From Candidatus Woesearchaeota archaeon (GTDB lineage Archaea > Nanobdellota > Nanobdellia > Woesearchaeales > GW2011-AR9), in contig JACPCC010000120.1 of NCBI GenBank assembly GCA_016179995.1, positions 1 through 9,496 on the forward strand: a DNA stretch of 9,496 nt, written 5' to 3'. Position numbers and translations under genes: made by a program. Below are positions 1 through 5,339 of the stretch, in pieces (positions within the stretch are counted from its first letter, which is position 1; every line of letters begins with the position of its first letter). The notes beneath the pieces were generated by a model. That model did no database searches, was not told the origin of the DNA, and saw nothing but the letters and a program-made list of their open reading frames with translations.

Positions 1-753
1 GGCTTTAAAGAAATGACTGGCAATATGGCGACGACTTCTTTCTGGTGCTTTGACACATTATTTATGCCGCAAAATCATCCTGCTCGGGAAATGCAAGATA
101 CTTTCTTTTTAGGTGGAAAAGCTGAGAAAGGACGCTTACCTAGTGCCGAAATGATTAAAAAAATAAAAGAAACACATGAAAATGGCGGCAGCACGGGCAG
201 TAAAGGCTGGCAGTATAAGTGGAGTGAAGAAGAATCTAAGAAAAATATTTTAAGAACGCATACAACGGTACTTTCAGCACGTACATTAGCTAATTTAAGA
301 CCCGAGGAATTGCCGGCCAAGTTTTTTGCTTTAGGTAAGAATTTTCGTAATGAAGCTTTAGACTGGAAACATTTATTTGAATTTAACCAAACTGAAGGCA
401 TTGTCGTAGATGAGAACGTCACTTTTCGTCATTTATTAGGATATTTAAAACAGTTTTTTAGAAAAATGGGTTTTCCTCAAGCACGCTTTAGACCGGCATA
501 TTTCCCTTATACGGAGCCATCTGTAGAGATTGATGTCTTTCATCCCGAAAGAAAGGAGTGGATTGAGTTAGGCGGGGCAGGAATCTTCCGTCCGGAAGTC
601 GTTCAACCTTTATTAGGAAAAGATATTCCCGTTTTAGCCTGGGGTCCTGGATTTGATAGAATTATTTTAGATTATTACAAAATAAGTGATATACGTGATT
701 TGTATAAGAATGATTTAAAACAATTGCGGGAAATGAAAGCCTGGATGAAATGA
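1..753 (+). CDS. pheS: Phenylalanine--tRNA ligase alpha subunit, 3' part (5' end outside window)
   Basis: Catalytic subunit of phenylalanyl-tRNA synthetase, which charges tRNA-Phe in the cytoplasm as an alpha2-beta2 enzyme. The frame is open from base 1, so this is the C-terminal catalytic half (about 250 residues) of a protein usually near 500. Class II motifs are visible. Motif 1 is around FKEMTGNMATTSFW at bases 4-45. Motif 2 is around GKNFRNEALDWKH (bases 334-372). Motif 3 is GPGFDRIILD (bases 643-672). The Phe-pocket stretch FPYTEPSVEIDVF and the GGAG loop are intact. The DTLFMPQNHPARE segment is typical of archaeal and eukaryotic cytosolic PheS. The TGA stop overlaps the next start codon as ATGA, which suggests translational coupling. 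Identification is secure; only the N-terminal tRNA-binding region cannot be judged. Confidence 0.97.
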   Translation, partial: GFKEMTGNMATTSFWCFDTLFMPQNHPAREMQDTFFLGGKAEKGRLPSAEMIKKIKETHENGGSTGSKGWQYKWSEEESKKNILRTHTTVLSARTLANLRPEELPAKFFALGKNFRNEALDWKHLFEFNQTEGIVVDENVTFRHLLGYLKQFFRKMGFPQARFRPAYFPYTEPSVEIDVFHPERKEWIELGGAGIFRPEVVQPLLGKDIPVLAWGPGFDRIILDYYKISDIRDLYKNDLKQLREMKAWMK

Positions 754-1061
754 TGGTTAATAAAATGAATGACCAAAGACAACAAAAATTACCAGAAACG
801 ATTTCTTTGTTATTAGGAATAGCATCTTTAGTACTTACTATTTATTTTTCTACTCAATTAATTTTTCAGATTATATTCGGGGTTGCAACTATTATTTTTG
901 CTATTGCTTATTTCATCCTACAAAATAAATTACAAATAGCTGATTTAGAAGATTCAACAGTAGAAATAGAAGAACGAATGAAAAAAATGGAAGAATCTTT
1001 AAATGTTTATGAAAGGTTGCTTAAATTAGAGAAAGAGGTATTTACACATGTTAAAAAATAA
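750..1061 (+). CDS. Small two-helix membrane protein with coiled-coil tail
   Basis: Not recognised as a named family. The 103-residue product has a short polar N-terminus and two adjacent hydrophobic helices (about residues 17-36 and 38-57). A charged C-terminal stretch with heptad character follows (about 60-100, including EIEERMKKMEESLNVYERLL). This suggests a small integral membrane protein with a cytoplasmic coiled coil. The start ATG overlaps the pheS stop by four bases. Two more ATG codons follow at 753 and 765, so the exact start is uncertain. Its 3' end overlaps the next tiny membrane-protein gene by 14 bases. Both lie between pheS and pheT on the same strand and are probably co-transcribed with them. 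Nothing in the sequence links it to aminoacylation. Confidence 0.8.
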   Translation: MMVNKMNDQRQQKLPETISLLLGIASLVLTIYFSTQLIFQIIFGVATIIFAIAYFILQNKLQIADLEDSTVEIEERMKKMEESLNVYERLLKLEKEVFTHVKK

Positions 1062-1149
1062 AAAAGGACTTCAATCGGAATGGATATTAATTATTTTGTT
1101 GGTTTTATTTTTTGTATTCCTCATACTTAAAGCATTTAAAAAAATATAA
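1048..1149 (+). CDS. 33-residue single-pass membrane peptide
   Basis: A short ORF starting at ATG 1048, inside the last codons of the preceding gene, and ending at TAA 1147-1149. The product begins MLKNKKGLQSEW and continues with about 17 hydrophobic residues rich in Ile, Leu, Val and Phe, ending in a basic LKAFKKI. The pattern of basic residues plus Gly, a polar turn with Glu, then a hydrophobic helix resembles the N-terminus of archaeal class III (prepilin-type) signal peptides. The protein stops right after the helix, however, and Glu is at +4 rather than the usual +5 if cleavage follows Gly. It may equally be a simple membrane peptide. Support comes from the 14-base overlap with its neighbour, the clear hydrophobic design, and its place in a tight same-strand cluster. 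Function unknown. Confidence 0.55.
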   Translation: MLKNKKGLQSEWILIILLVLFFVFLILKAFKKI

Positions 1150-1192
1150 ACTAGAAAATCAAAAGAAGGATAATAATAATAATAAAATCACC

Positions 1193-2704
1193 ATGCCAAC
1201 CATAACTTTAAACAAAACGGTTTTTGAAAATCTTGTAGGTAAGAAACTGCCTCTCGAAGAGCTTAAAGATCGTATTAGCTTACTCGGCACAGACTTAGAG
1301 AAGATTGAGGATGAGGAAATTGTAGTAGAAATTTTTCCGAACCGCCCGGATATGCTCTCTGAACAAGGTTTTGCTCGTGCTTTCTCTAGTTTTATTGGTG
1401 TAAAGACTGGTTTGAGAAAATATGAAGTTAAAAGCAGCGGACAGAAAGTTATTATCGATAAATCAGTAGCCGAAGTTAGACCTTATACAGCGTGTGCTAT
1501 CATTAAAAAATTAAAATTCGATGATGAAAAAATTCGCGAGATTGTGCAGATACAAGAAAAATTACATATCACTTATGGACGCAATCGGAAAAAATGCGCT
1601 ATCGGCATTTATCCTTTAGAGAAAATTACTTTTCCCGTGACCTATAAAGCGGATGCTCCCAATTTGATTAAATTTCGACCATTGGAAGCAGAAAGAGAAA
1701 TGACGGCGTTGCAAATATTGTCACAACATAAAGCCGGCAGAGAGTATGCTCCTCTCTTAGAAGGATTAGATAAATTCCCTTTTTTCATTGATGCTAAGAA
1801 AGAAATCTTGAGTTTGCCGCCCATTATCAATTCACATCAAACTGGCAAGATCACAGAAACAACTACAGAAGTGTTTATTGAATGTTCTGGATTTGAGTTT
1901 TTAGTTCTAAGCAAATGTATGAATATAATAGTTACTGCTTTAGCGGAAATGGGGGGTGAAATTTATTCTGTGGAATTGGATTATTCCGATGGCAAGAAAA
2001 TAACGCCTAATTTAACACCTGAAAAAATGAAACTAGATTTAAATTACATCAATAAACGTTTGGGTTTGAATTTATTGGAGAAAGAAGCTGTGCATTTACT
2101 AGAAAAAATGGGTTATGGGTATGAGAAAGGTGAAGTTTTAATTCCAGCGTATCGAGCTGACATTTTACATCAAGTAGACTTAGTTGAAGATGTGGCTATT
2201 GCTTATGGCTACGAGAAATTTACAGAAGAAATACCAAACGTTTCCACTATTGGCGAAGAAGCACCAGCCGAGAAATTTTATCGCAAAATACGTGAGATTC
2301 TAGTAGGTTTTGGTTTATTAGAAGTAAAGAATTATCATTTAATGATGGCAGAAGAATTAAATCAAAAGATGAATCTGGAAAGAGAAGTTGTCGCTTTAAA
2401 GAATGCAGTTGGTGAGTATAATCGCGATAAACTGGCGGTAATTTTTGCACATGAGAAAACAGACTTTACGGAAATAAGACAGATATTGGACGGCTTAATG
2501 TCTATGCTAGGCTTGGAATTTAAAGTGAAAGAAAGTGTGCAGGAAAGTTTTATTCCCGGACGTGTAGGCGAGATATATATCGGCGAGAAAATGGTCGGTC
2601 ATATTGGCGAGATACATCCGCAGGTTATTATCAACTGGGGATTAGCTATTCCGGTTGTAGGATTAGAGTTAGATTTGGAGAAAGTGTTTAAAGAAATTGT
2701 TTGA
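1193..2704 (+). CDS. pheT: Phenylalanine--tRNA ligase beta subunit, with an apparent internal gap
   Basis: Beta subunit of phenylalanyl-tRNA synthetase, partner of the pheS product; it contributes editing and tRNA contacts. The ATG at 1193 is chosen because the product then starts MPTITLNKTVFENLVGKKLP, the standard archaeal PheT N-terminus. The frame stays open 81 bases upstream, but that part is low-complexity (an AAT run) and overlaps the 33-residue ORF. The B3/B4 editing domain (about residues 90-255, with YGRNRKKCAIGIYPLEKI and LPPIINSHQTG) and the B5 region (about 270-350) are recognisable. The C-terminal catalytic-like module ends with SFIPGRVGEIYIG and HIGEIHPQV. At 503 residues it is shorter than the usual 540-560. 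Recalled alignment with Pyrococcus PheT places the shortage at one point near residue 409, where about 45 residues (the region around LRKWILPSL and YPQRIFEVG) are absent in frame. No good Shine-Dalgarno lies close to the start. Confidence 0.95.
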   Translation: MPTITLNKTVFENLVGKKLPLEELKDRISLLGTDLEKIEDEEIVVEIFPNRPDMLSEQGFARAFSSFIGVKTGLRKYEVKSSGQKVIIDKSVAEVRPYTACAIIKKLKFDDEKIREIVQIQEKLHITYGRNRKKCAIGIYPLEKITFPVTYKADAPNLIKFRPLEAEREMTALQILSQHKAGREYAPLLEGLDKFPFFIDAKKEILSLPPIINSHQTGKITETTTEVFIECSGFEFLVLSKCMNIIVTALAEMGGEIYSVELDYSDGKKITPNLTPEKMKLDLNYINKRLGLNLLEKEAVHLLEKMGYGYEKGEVLIPAYRADILHQVDLVEDVAIAYGYEKFTEEIPNVSTIGEEAPAEKFYRKIREILVGFGLLEVKNYHLMMAEELNQKMNLEREVVALKNAVGEYNRDKLAVIFAHEKTDFTEIRQILDGLMSMLGLEFKVKESVQESFIPGRVGEIYIGEKMVGHIGEIHPQVIINWGLAIPVVGLELDLEKVFKEIV

Positions 2705-2734
2705 TTGATTCTTTGAAGTCTATGTATTTGAAGC

Positions 2735-3769
2735 TTATTTGTAAACGTAAACAGGTTTGTAAAACGGATCTGAAATATTCGTCTCGGATTCTACTTTATC
2801 TGCTTCTACGTTATCTAATTCTATGTTATCTAATTCTATGTTATCTGCTTCCCGTTTATCTGCTTTCTGTTTCTCTTTTTCATCAAGCAGACGCAATTGT
2901 TCTGGAAGTATCAGTTTATACTTTACAAAAAGTTCAAATTCTAATGGACCTTCAGAATAACGTCGAGATTCTAAAAACCGTTCCATCTTAGCTGGAAAAT
3001 TTTCATGTGAAGAATTGCCCATCCGTTGCTTTAATTCTTCGATTAAGCTAGGATTACGATGGTAAAATTCTAATTCTTCTCGAACATCTCCAGCTACTTC
3101 TGCCATATCATCAAATGTTTCACCCAAAACTAGAGAGTAAGTATTGGTGAAGGCATGATATTGATTTAACTTTTCATAAACTATTTTTACGTCGCCAGTT
3201 AGTGCAGAGAGAGTAGTTAAAGTGTGAACTTCACGAAAGAGTTTTTCATCCATATTTTCTAATTGCGGGGTTATTTCTTTAACACATTTTTCTAATAATT
3301 GGTCGTGCTGAGTTAAGAACTGATGTACAAGAAGAAACGCTTTGGTAGGACTGAGTTTTCGTGATATCTCTTGTAATTTTCCATGAACTCGGTAATATTC
3401 TTCTAAAAAGGGTGTGGAAAGCCAAATCCCTGGATTGTTTGTGGTGCTAAAACGATGTTGAACATAGTTCATTAAAAAAGTGAGAGTTTTACTATATATT
3501 TCAGGAGTTATTACATTAGTTCCTAGAGGTTCAGAATTGAAATGGTGAATAAAAGTTTCAGTTACTGTTTCGTATGAATCAACAGCTCCAAAAACTTTAT
3601 TTAAAGCATTCTTATCTTTTGGTGCAGTATTAGTTAGAACAGCATAAGTTTGTTGTCGAACTTGAGCTAATTGTTCTAAAGTTGTTTCTAAATCGGGGGT
3701 TTTTACAAGGCTTTTTATAAGACTGTTTTTAGAGTCTTCTGATTTTCTTTGAAAGCGTTTTAGGGACAT
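2735..3769 (-). CDS. Uncharacterised helical protein with acidic pentapeptide-repeat tail
   Basis: No family recognised. The 344-residue product has no signal peptide or membrane segment and looks almost entirely alpha-helical and soluble. The N-terminus is basic (SLKRFQRKSEDSK). The middle (about residues 25-290) is amphipathic helical sequence without a visible catalytic motif. Near the C-terminus, residues 303-327 form five pentapeptides of pattern [AL]D[KN]xE (ADKRE, ADNIE, LDNIE, LDNVE, ADKVE), followed by a short aromatic end (FYKPVYVYK). The start at 3769 is supported by a TATA-like box (3794-3801) about 28 bases upstream, which implies a leaderless or nearly leaderless mRNA. It is convergent with pheT, with 30 bases between the two stops. 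It could be a lineage-specific structural or binding protein. Confidence 0.85.
   Translation of the reverse strand: MSLKRFQRKSEDSKNSLIKSLVKTPDLETTLEQLAQVRQQTYAVLTNTAPKDKNALNKVFGAVDSYETVTETFIHHFNSEPLGTNVITPEIYSKTLTFLMNYVQHRFSTTNNPGIWLSTPFLEEYYRVHGKLQEISRKLSPTKAFLLVHQFLTQHDQLLEKCVKEITPQLENMDEKLFREVHTLTTLSALTGDVKIVYEKLNQYHAFTNTYSLVLGETFDDMAEVAGDVREELEFYHRNPSLIEELKQRMGNSSHENFPAKMERFLESRRYSEGPLEFELFVKYKLILPEQLRLLDEKEKQKADKREADNIELDNIELDNVEADKVESETNISDPFYKPVYVYK
2789..2863 (-). repeat. 15-bp tandem repeat coding for five pentapeptides
   Basis: Five in-frame 15-bp units. The two central copies, at 2810-2824 and 2825-2839, are identical on the plus strand (GTTATCTAATTCTAT). The flanking units are diverged. 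The period is a multiple of three, so copy number can change without breaking the host ORF. Confidence 0.85.
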
Positions 3770-3793
3770 TTTAAATGTAAATTAGAGTTAGAG

Positions 3794-3801
3794 TATTTAA
3801 A
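3794..3801 (-). promoter_or_regulatory. TATA-like box for the gene starting at 3769
   Basis: Minus-strand TTTAAATA centred about 28 bases before the ATG at 3769. This is the usual archaeal TATA-to-start-site distance, so transcription should begin at or near the A of ATG. There is no Shine-Dalgarno between the box and the start. Confidence 0.55.
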
Positions 3802-3892
3802 TCTTTTGTTAATTGTCACCCCGGAGTAGTTATGTTTAAATATTGAGCGAAGATTGATACTAAACTAAAAGAATAATTAAAGAAAAAAGAAT

Positions 3893-4018
3893 AAAAAATC
3901 CCAATCGCAGCAGTTTAGTCACTATCAAGTAATTTGTTACACTCATTAGTGACTTTCTTCGTTCATCAAAAAGCGTTCGTGACTTTGCTGACACAAAGAG
4001 CTGTGGGATATTAGACCC
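3893..4018 (-). ncRNA. Candidate structured RNA A (three-way junction)
   Basis: No known RNA family recognised. The noncoding stretch holds nested complementary segments, given here in plus coordinates. An outer stem pairs 3900-3903 with 4004-4007, continued by 3908-3911 with 4000-4003, with a 4-nt bulge between. Inside are a 5-bp hairpin (3983-3987 with 3994-3998, 6-nt loop) and an 8-bp perfect hairpin (3917-3924 with 3947-3954). Together they make a three-way junction. The minus orientation is preferred because the structure is then followed directly by a T-run (ATTTTTTATTC) and preceded by an AT-rich TATA-like element (AAATATAATT, 4037-4046) about 23 bases before a GGG at 4018-4016. No SRP, RNase P, 5S or tRNA consensus is present. 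Boundaries are approximate and expression is inferred. Confidence 0.35.
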
Positions 4019-4049
4019 AATTAAGAAATAAAAAATAATTATATTTGTC

Positions 4050-4183
4050 TAGCTCGGCGCGGTCAGTGGATTTTCCGAGCTTAACGATTCGTAAGATGGT
4101 TTGAGTTCCTGCCAGATCAATTAAACCTATTGTTAATCACACTGACTACATGTTTATGGCGGGACGAGGAAAACAGACCGCAA
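4050..4183 (-). ncRNA. Candidate structured RNA B with pseudoknot potential
   Basis: No known family recognised. A perfect 7-bp stem pairs 4051-4057 with 4075-4081 around a 17-nt loop, and on the minus strand it is followed by T-rich sequence (4021-4037), like a 3'-terminal hairpin. The loop is complementary to two other places. Bases 4059-4064 match 4176-4181 (GCGGTC/GACCGC), and 4062-4068 match 4140-4146 (GTCAGTG/CACTGAC). These two pairings share three bases, so they exclude each other. The stretch is more GC-rich than the surrounding spacer and has no sustained reading frame. It lies just past the T-rich end of the eL14 transcript. It could be an independent RNA or a structured 3' untranslated region; the strand is inferred from the T-run. 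Confidence 0.3.
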
Positions 4184-4190
4184 AATTGCT

Positions 4191-4217
4191 AAACAAAACA
4201 AAAAACAATAAAAAATT
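4191..4217 (-). terminator. T-rich terminator after the eL34-eL14 genes
   Basis: On the minus strand this is a nearly uninterrupted U-rich tract, including TTTTTTATTGTTTTTTG. It starts some 20 bases after the last stop of the extended eL14 frame (4239-4241). Archaeal transcription commonly ends at such U-tracts without a required hairpin. Confidence 0.5.
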
Positions 4218-4238
4218 AGACCAAACTTAAGCAGTTTG

Positions 4239-4331
4239 TTAAGCCGTTTCTTCAGAAGCGTCTTTCTCAGCTTTTTTGCTCTTCTCTTTCTTTACTTTAG
4301 GAGCTGATTTGTCTTATTTAGTGGATTTGTC
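4239..4331 (-). pseudogene. In-frame continuation of the eL14 tail beyond two TAA codons
   Basis: Directly after the first eL14 stop (4332-4334) the same frame continues DKSTK, a second TAA (4314-4316), DKSAPKVKKEKSKKAEKD and ASEETA, ending in TAA at 4239-4241. Composition and the hexapeptide repeat match the translated tail before the stop, so this was almost certainly coding until recently. Each internal TAA sits where the other repeats have a Lys codon (AAA or AAG). A single A-to-T change would explain it, followed by duplication or conversion of the 18-bp unit. Readthrough or recoding is possible but unsupported by other genes here. The eL14 core is complete without it. Confidence 0.7.
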
Positions 4332-4382
4332 TTATTTAGCTGATTTTTTCTTTTCAGTAGATTTGGCTTTTTCAGCAGATTT
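4293..4382 (-). repeat. 18-bp tandem repeat in the eL14 tail, five units
   Basis: Five units of six codons: KSAEKA, KSTEKK, KSAK*D, KSTK*D and KSAPKV (* is TAA). Units 3 and 4 share the exact 16-base string CTAAATAAGACAAATC at an 18-base period, which shows recent local duplication or conversion carrying the stop codon. Confidence 0.85.
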
Positions 4383-4676
4383 AACTTTTACTTTCTTCTG
4401 CTTCTTAAGTTTCTCTGCAGCTTGTTTAGAATTGTGATCCCATACCGGCCAGTTATGGCTTTGGAATAATTCTTTAACCGCTTCGTGAGAAAGATTCTTC
4501 TTGACGTCCAAGACTTCCTCTAAAGGCTCTAAATGACGAATGTTAGTTTTTCTACGTCTGACATTACCGTCAATTAAAACGTAATTGCTGTCCAATTCTT
4601 CAATAATGATGCATTTTCTTCCTGCATCTCTTCCGGCTATTTTTAGGCATAGCCTGCCTACATTGAATATACTCAT
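4332..4676 (-). CDS. rpl14e: 50S ribosomal protein eL14 (L14e)
   Basis: Component of the large ribosomal subunit in archaea and eukaryotes. The ATG at 4676 is chosen although the frame is open further upstream. It overlaps the eL34 stop as ATGA, and the product then starts MSIFNVGRLCLKIAGRDAGR, the normal L14e beginning. The first 70 residues cover the SH3-like barrel, with IVIEELD-type strands and the conserved NIRHLEPLEEVLDV. After that comes a Lys-rich tail of tandem hexapeptides that is cut by TAA at 4332-4334, giving 114 residues. Without that codon and a second one, the tail would run to 4239 (145 codons). Archaeal L14e is usually 80-100 residues, so the truncated product should still be a complete ribosomal protein. 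The gene follows eL34 directly; cmk, often found between them in archaea, is absent. Confidence 0.93.
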   Translation of the reverse strand: MSIFNVGRLCLKIAGRDAGRKCIIIEELDSNYVLIDGNVRRRKTNIRHLEPLEEVLDVKKNLSHEAVKELFQSHNWPVWDHNSKQAAEKLKKQKKVKVKSAEKAKSTEKKKSAK

Positions 4677-4960
4677 GCTTCCACCCCGGTCGGTTCTACT
4701 CTGGTCTTGTCTTTCCATAGTTGTCTGCTACAAATTGAACACAAAACTCCGCCGTAGGGGCGTTCTGGTCGTCTGCTGCTCTTAGCTATTTTATGTAAAG
4801 CGTAAGGCAATTTTTGTGGCACTCCGGCTAAGACACGGCCGCATCCAGCGCAAGTTGGCTTGGATGGTTTTCTTCTGCGATAATGCAGAACACTTTTTCC
4901 ACTCGGAGTTCTAACATGAATCCGACGGAAAGTTCGAGAACGATTTTTTCCTGCTGGCAT
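4673..4960 (-). CDS. rpl34e: 50S ribosomal protein eL34 (L34e)
   Basis: Large-subunit ribosomal protein of archaea and eukaryotes. The 95-residue product starts MPAGKNRSRTFRRIHVRTPSGK, with the family's basic N-terminus, then HYRRRKPSKPTCAGCGRVLAG. It carries two CxxC pairs (CAGC near residue 37 and CSIC near 76) that form a zinc ribbon. Length is normal for archaeal L34e. A good Shine-Dalgarno (GAGGT, 4969-4973) lies 8 bases before the ATG. The TGA stop overlaps the eL14 start, so the pair is almost certainly one translationally coupled transcript. In many archaea the gene is adjacent to DUF106/EMC3; here that gene is on the same strand about 3.1 kb upstream. Confidence 0.97.
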   Translation of the reverse strand: MPAGKNRSRTFRRIHVRTPSGKSVLHYRRRKPSKPTCAGCGRVLAGVPQKLPYALHKIAKSSRRPERPYGGVLCSICSRQLWKDKTRVEPTGVEA

Positions 4961-4968
4961 TTTTTTAA

Positions 4969-4973
4969 ACCTC
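4969..4973 (-). promoter_or_regulatory. Shine-Dalgarno for eL34
   Basis: Minus-strand GAGGT with an 8-base spacer to the ATG at 4960. It matches the core of the archaeal anti-Shine-Dalgarno and contrasts with the leaderless-type starts of several accessory genes nearby. Confidence 0.65.
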
Positions 4974-4999
4974 GATATTTGTTTTGTTTTTATTTGTTG

Positions 5000-5060
5000 A
5001 TTTTGGTTTTATTTGCTAATTTGAGTAATATTAGCTAATTTTGGTTTTATTTGCTAATTT
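5000..5060. repeat. 23-bp direct repeat upstream of the eL34-eL14 genes
   Basis: The 23-base string beginning ATTTTGGTTTTATTTGCTAA occurs exactly at 5000-5022 and 5038-5060, a 38-base period. A degenerate related stretch lies just left (about 4986-5006), and shorter TTTGCTAA-like pieces continue to 5072. It lies in the spacer upstream of the eL34 start and could hold promoter or operator elements, or be simple slippage. Confidence 0.8.
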
Positions 5061-5139
5061 AGGTTTTGCTAACTTGGTGTTTTATTAATGATCCTATTAC
5101 ACCCTAAATTTTATAGTCATAAAGCAACAGAGAATTAAA

Positions 5140-5289
5140 TTGATAGTAAATAAAGTGTCCGTAAAAACACTAACCAATCAATCATCTGAGTTGCCTGCAG
5201 ATCAATCCGCTTGGGATTTATCTCTCAGATTAAGCATTATTTATAAATATTTGCTTGAGAAAAATGAGAATATGAAAAGAGGCGAATGA
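5140..5289 (+). CDS. Possible small protein of 44-49 residues
   Basis: A frame running to TGA 5287-5289. Starts are TTG at 5140 (49 residues) or GTG at 5155 (44 residues); there is no suitable ATG. The product includes SSELPADQSAWDLSLRLSI and then IYKYLLEKNENMKRGE. This is balanced, amphipathic, protein-like sequence, unlike the low-complexity AT-rich spacer to its left. A TATA-like TTTTATAG (5109-5116) lies about 28 bases before the TTG, consistent with a leaderless start there. It is followed by the EF-hand gene on the same strand after 50 bases. Family not recognised. Small size and non-ATG start keep confidence moderate; it might also be the end of a degraded larger gene. Confidence 0.4.
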   Translation: MIVNKVSVKTLTNQSSELPADQSAWDLSLRLSIIYKYLLEKNENMKRGE

Positions 5290-5308
5290 TTATTTATTAG
5301 TAGTAAAA

Positions 5309-5318
5309 TTTATAAATA
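5309..5318 (+). promoter_or_regulatory. TATA box for the EF-hand protein gene
   Basis: TTTATAAATA, a near-consensus archaeal TATA box, centred about 27 bases before the ATG at 5340. Transcription should start at or within a few bases of the start codon, giving a leaderless mRNA. No Shine-Dalgarno is present in between. Confidence 0.7.
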
Positions 5319-5339
5319 ACTTGTAATTTAAACTGAAAT

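Noticed and set aside
1112..1192. Upstream in-frame extension of PheT (27 residues).
   Set aside because: Homology starts exactly at MPTITLNK; the extension is low-complexity and overlaps the 33-residue ORF.
2701..2991. Plus-strand ORF of 96 codons after pheT.
   Set aside because: It is antisense to the unknown gene at 2735-3769; its Leu/Tyr-rich repetitive product is a shadow of the 15-bp repeats.
4150..4185. GAGGAAAACAGACCGC looks a little like RNase P RNA conserved blocks (GAGGAAAGUCC, ACAGA..CCGGC).
   Set aside because: The blocks are merged and misspaced, the other conserved regions are missing, and the candidate region is too short and on the wrong strand for the proposed T-run end.
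4239..4334. Genome-wide reassignment of TAA to an amino acid.
   Set aside because: Other genes here end at TAA (for example 1061, 5816, 6331) with no coding-like continuation, so recoding is not supported by the window.
4677..4718. N-terminal extension of eL14 to ATG 4718.
   Set aside because: It would overlap eL34 by 46 bases and adds 14 residues not found in L14e; the ATGA overlap start at 4676 fits better.
4585..4785. Plus-strand ORF across eL34/eL14.
   Set aside because: It is antisense to two firmly identified ribosomal protein genes.
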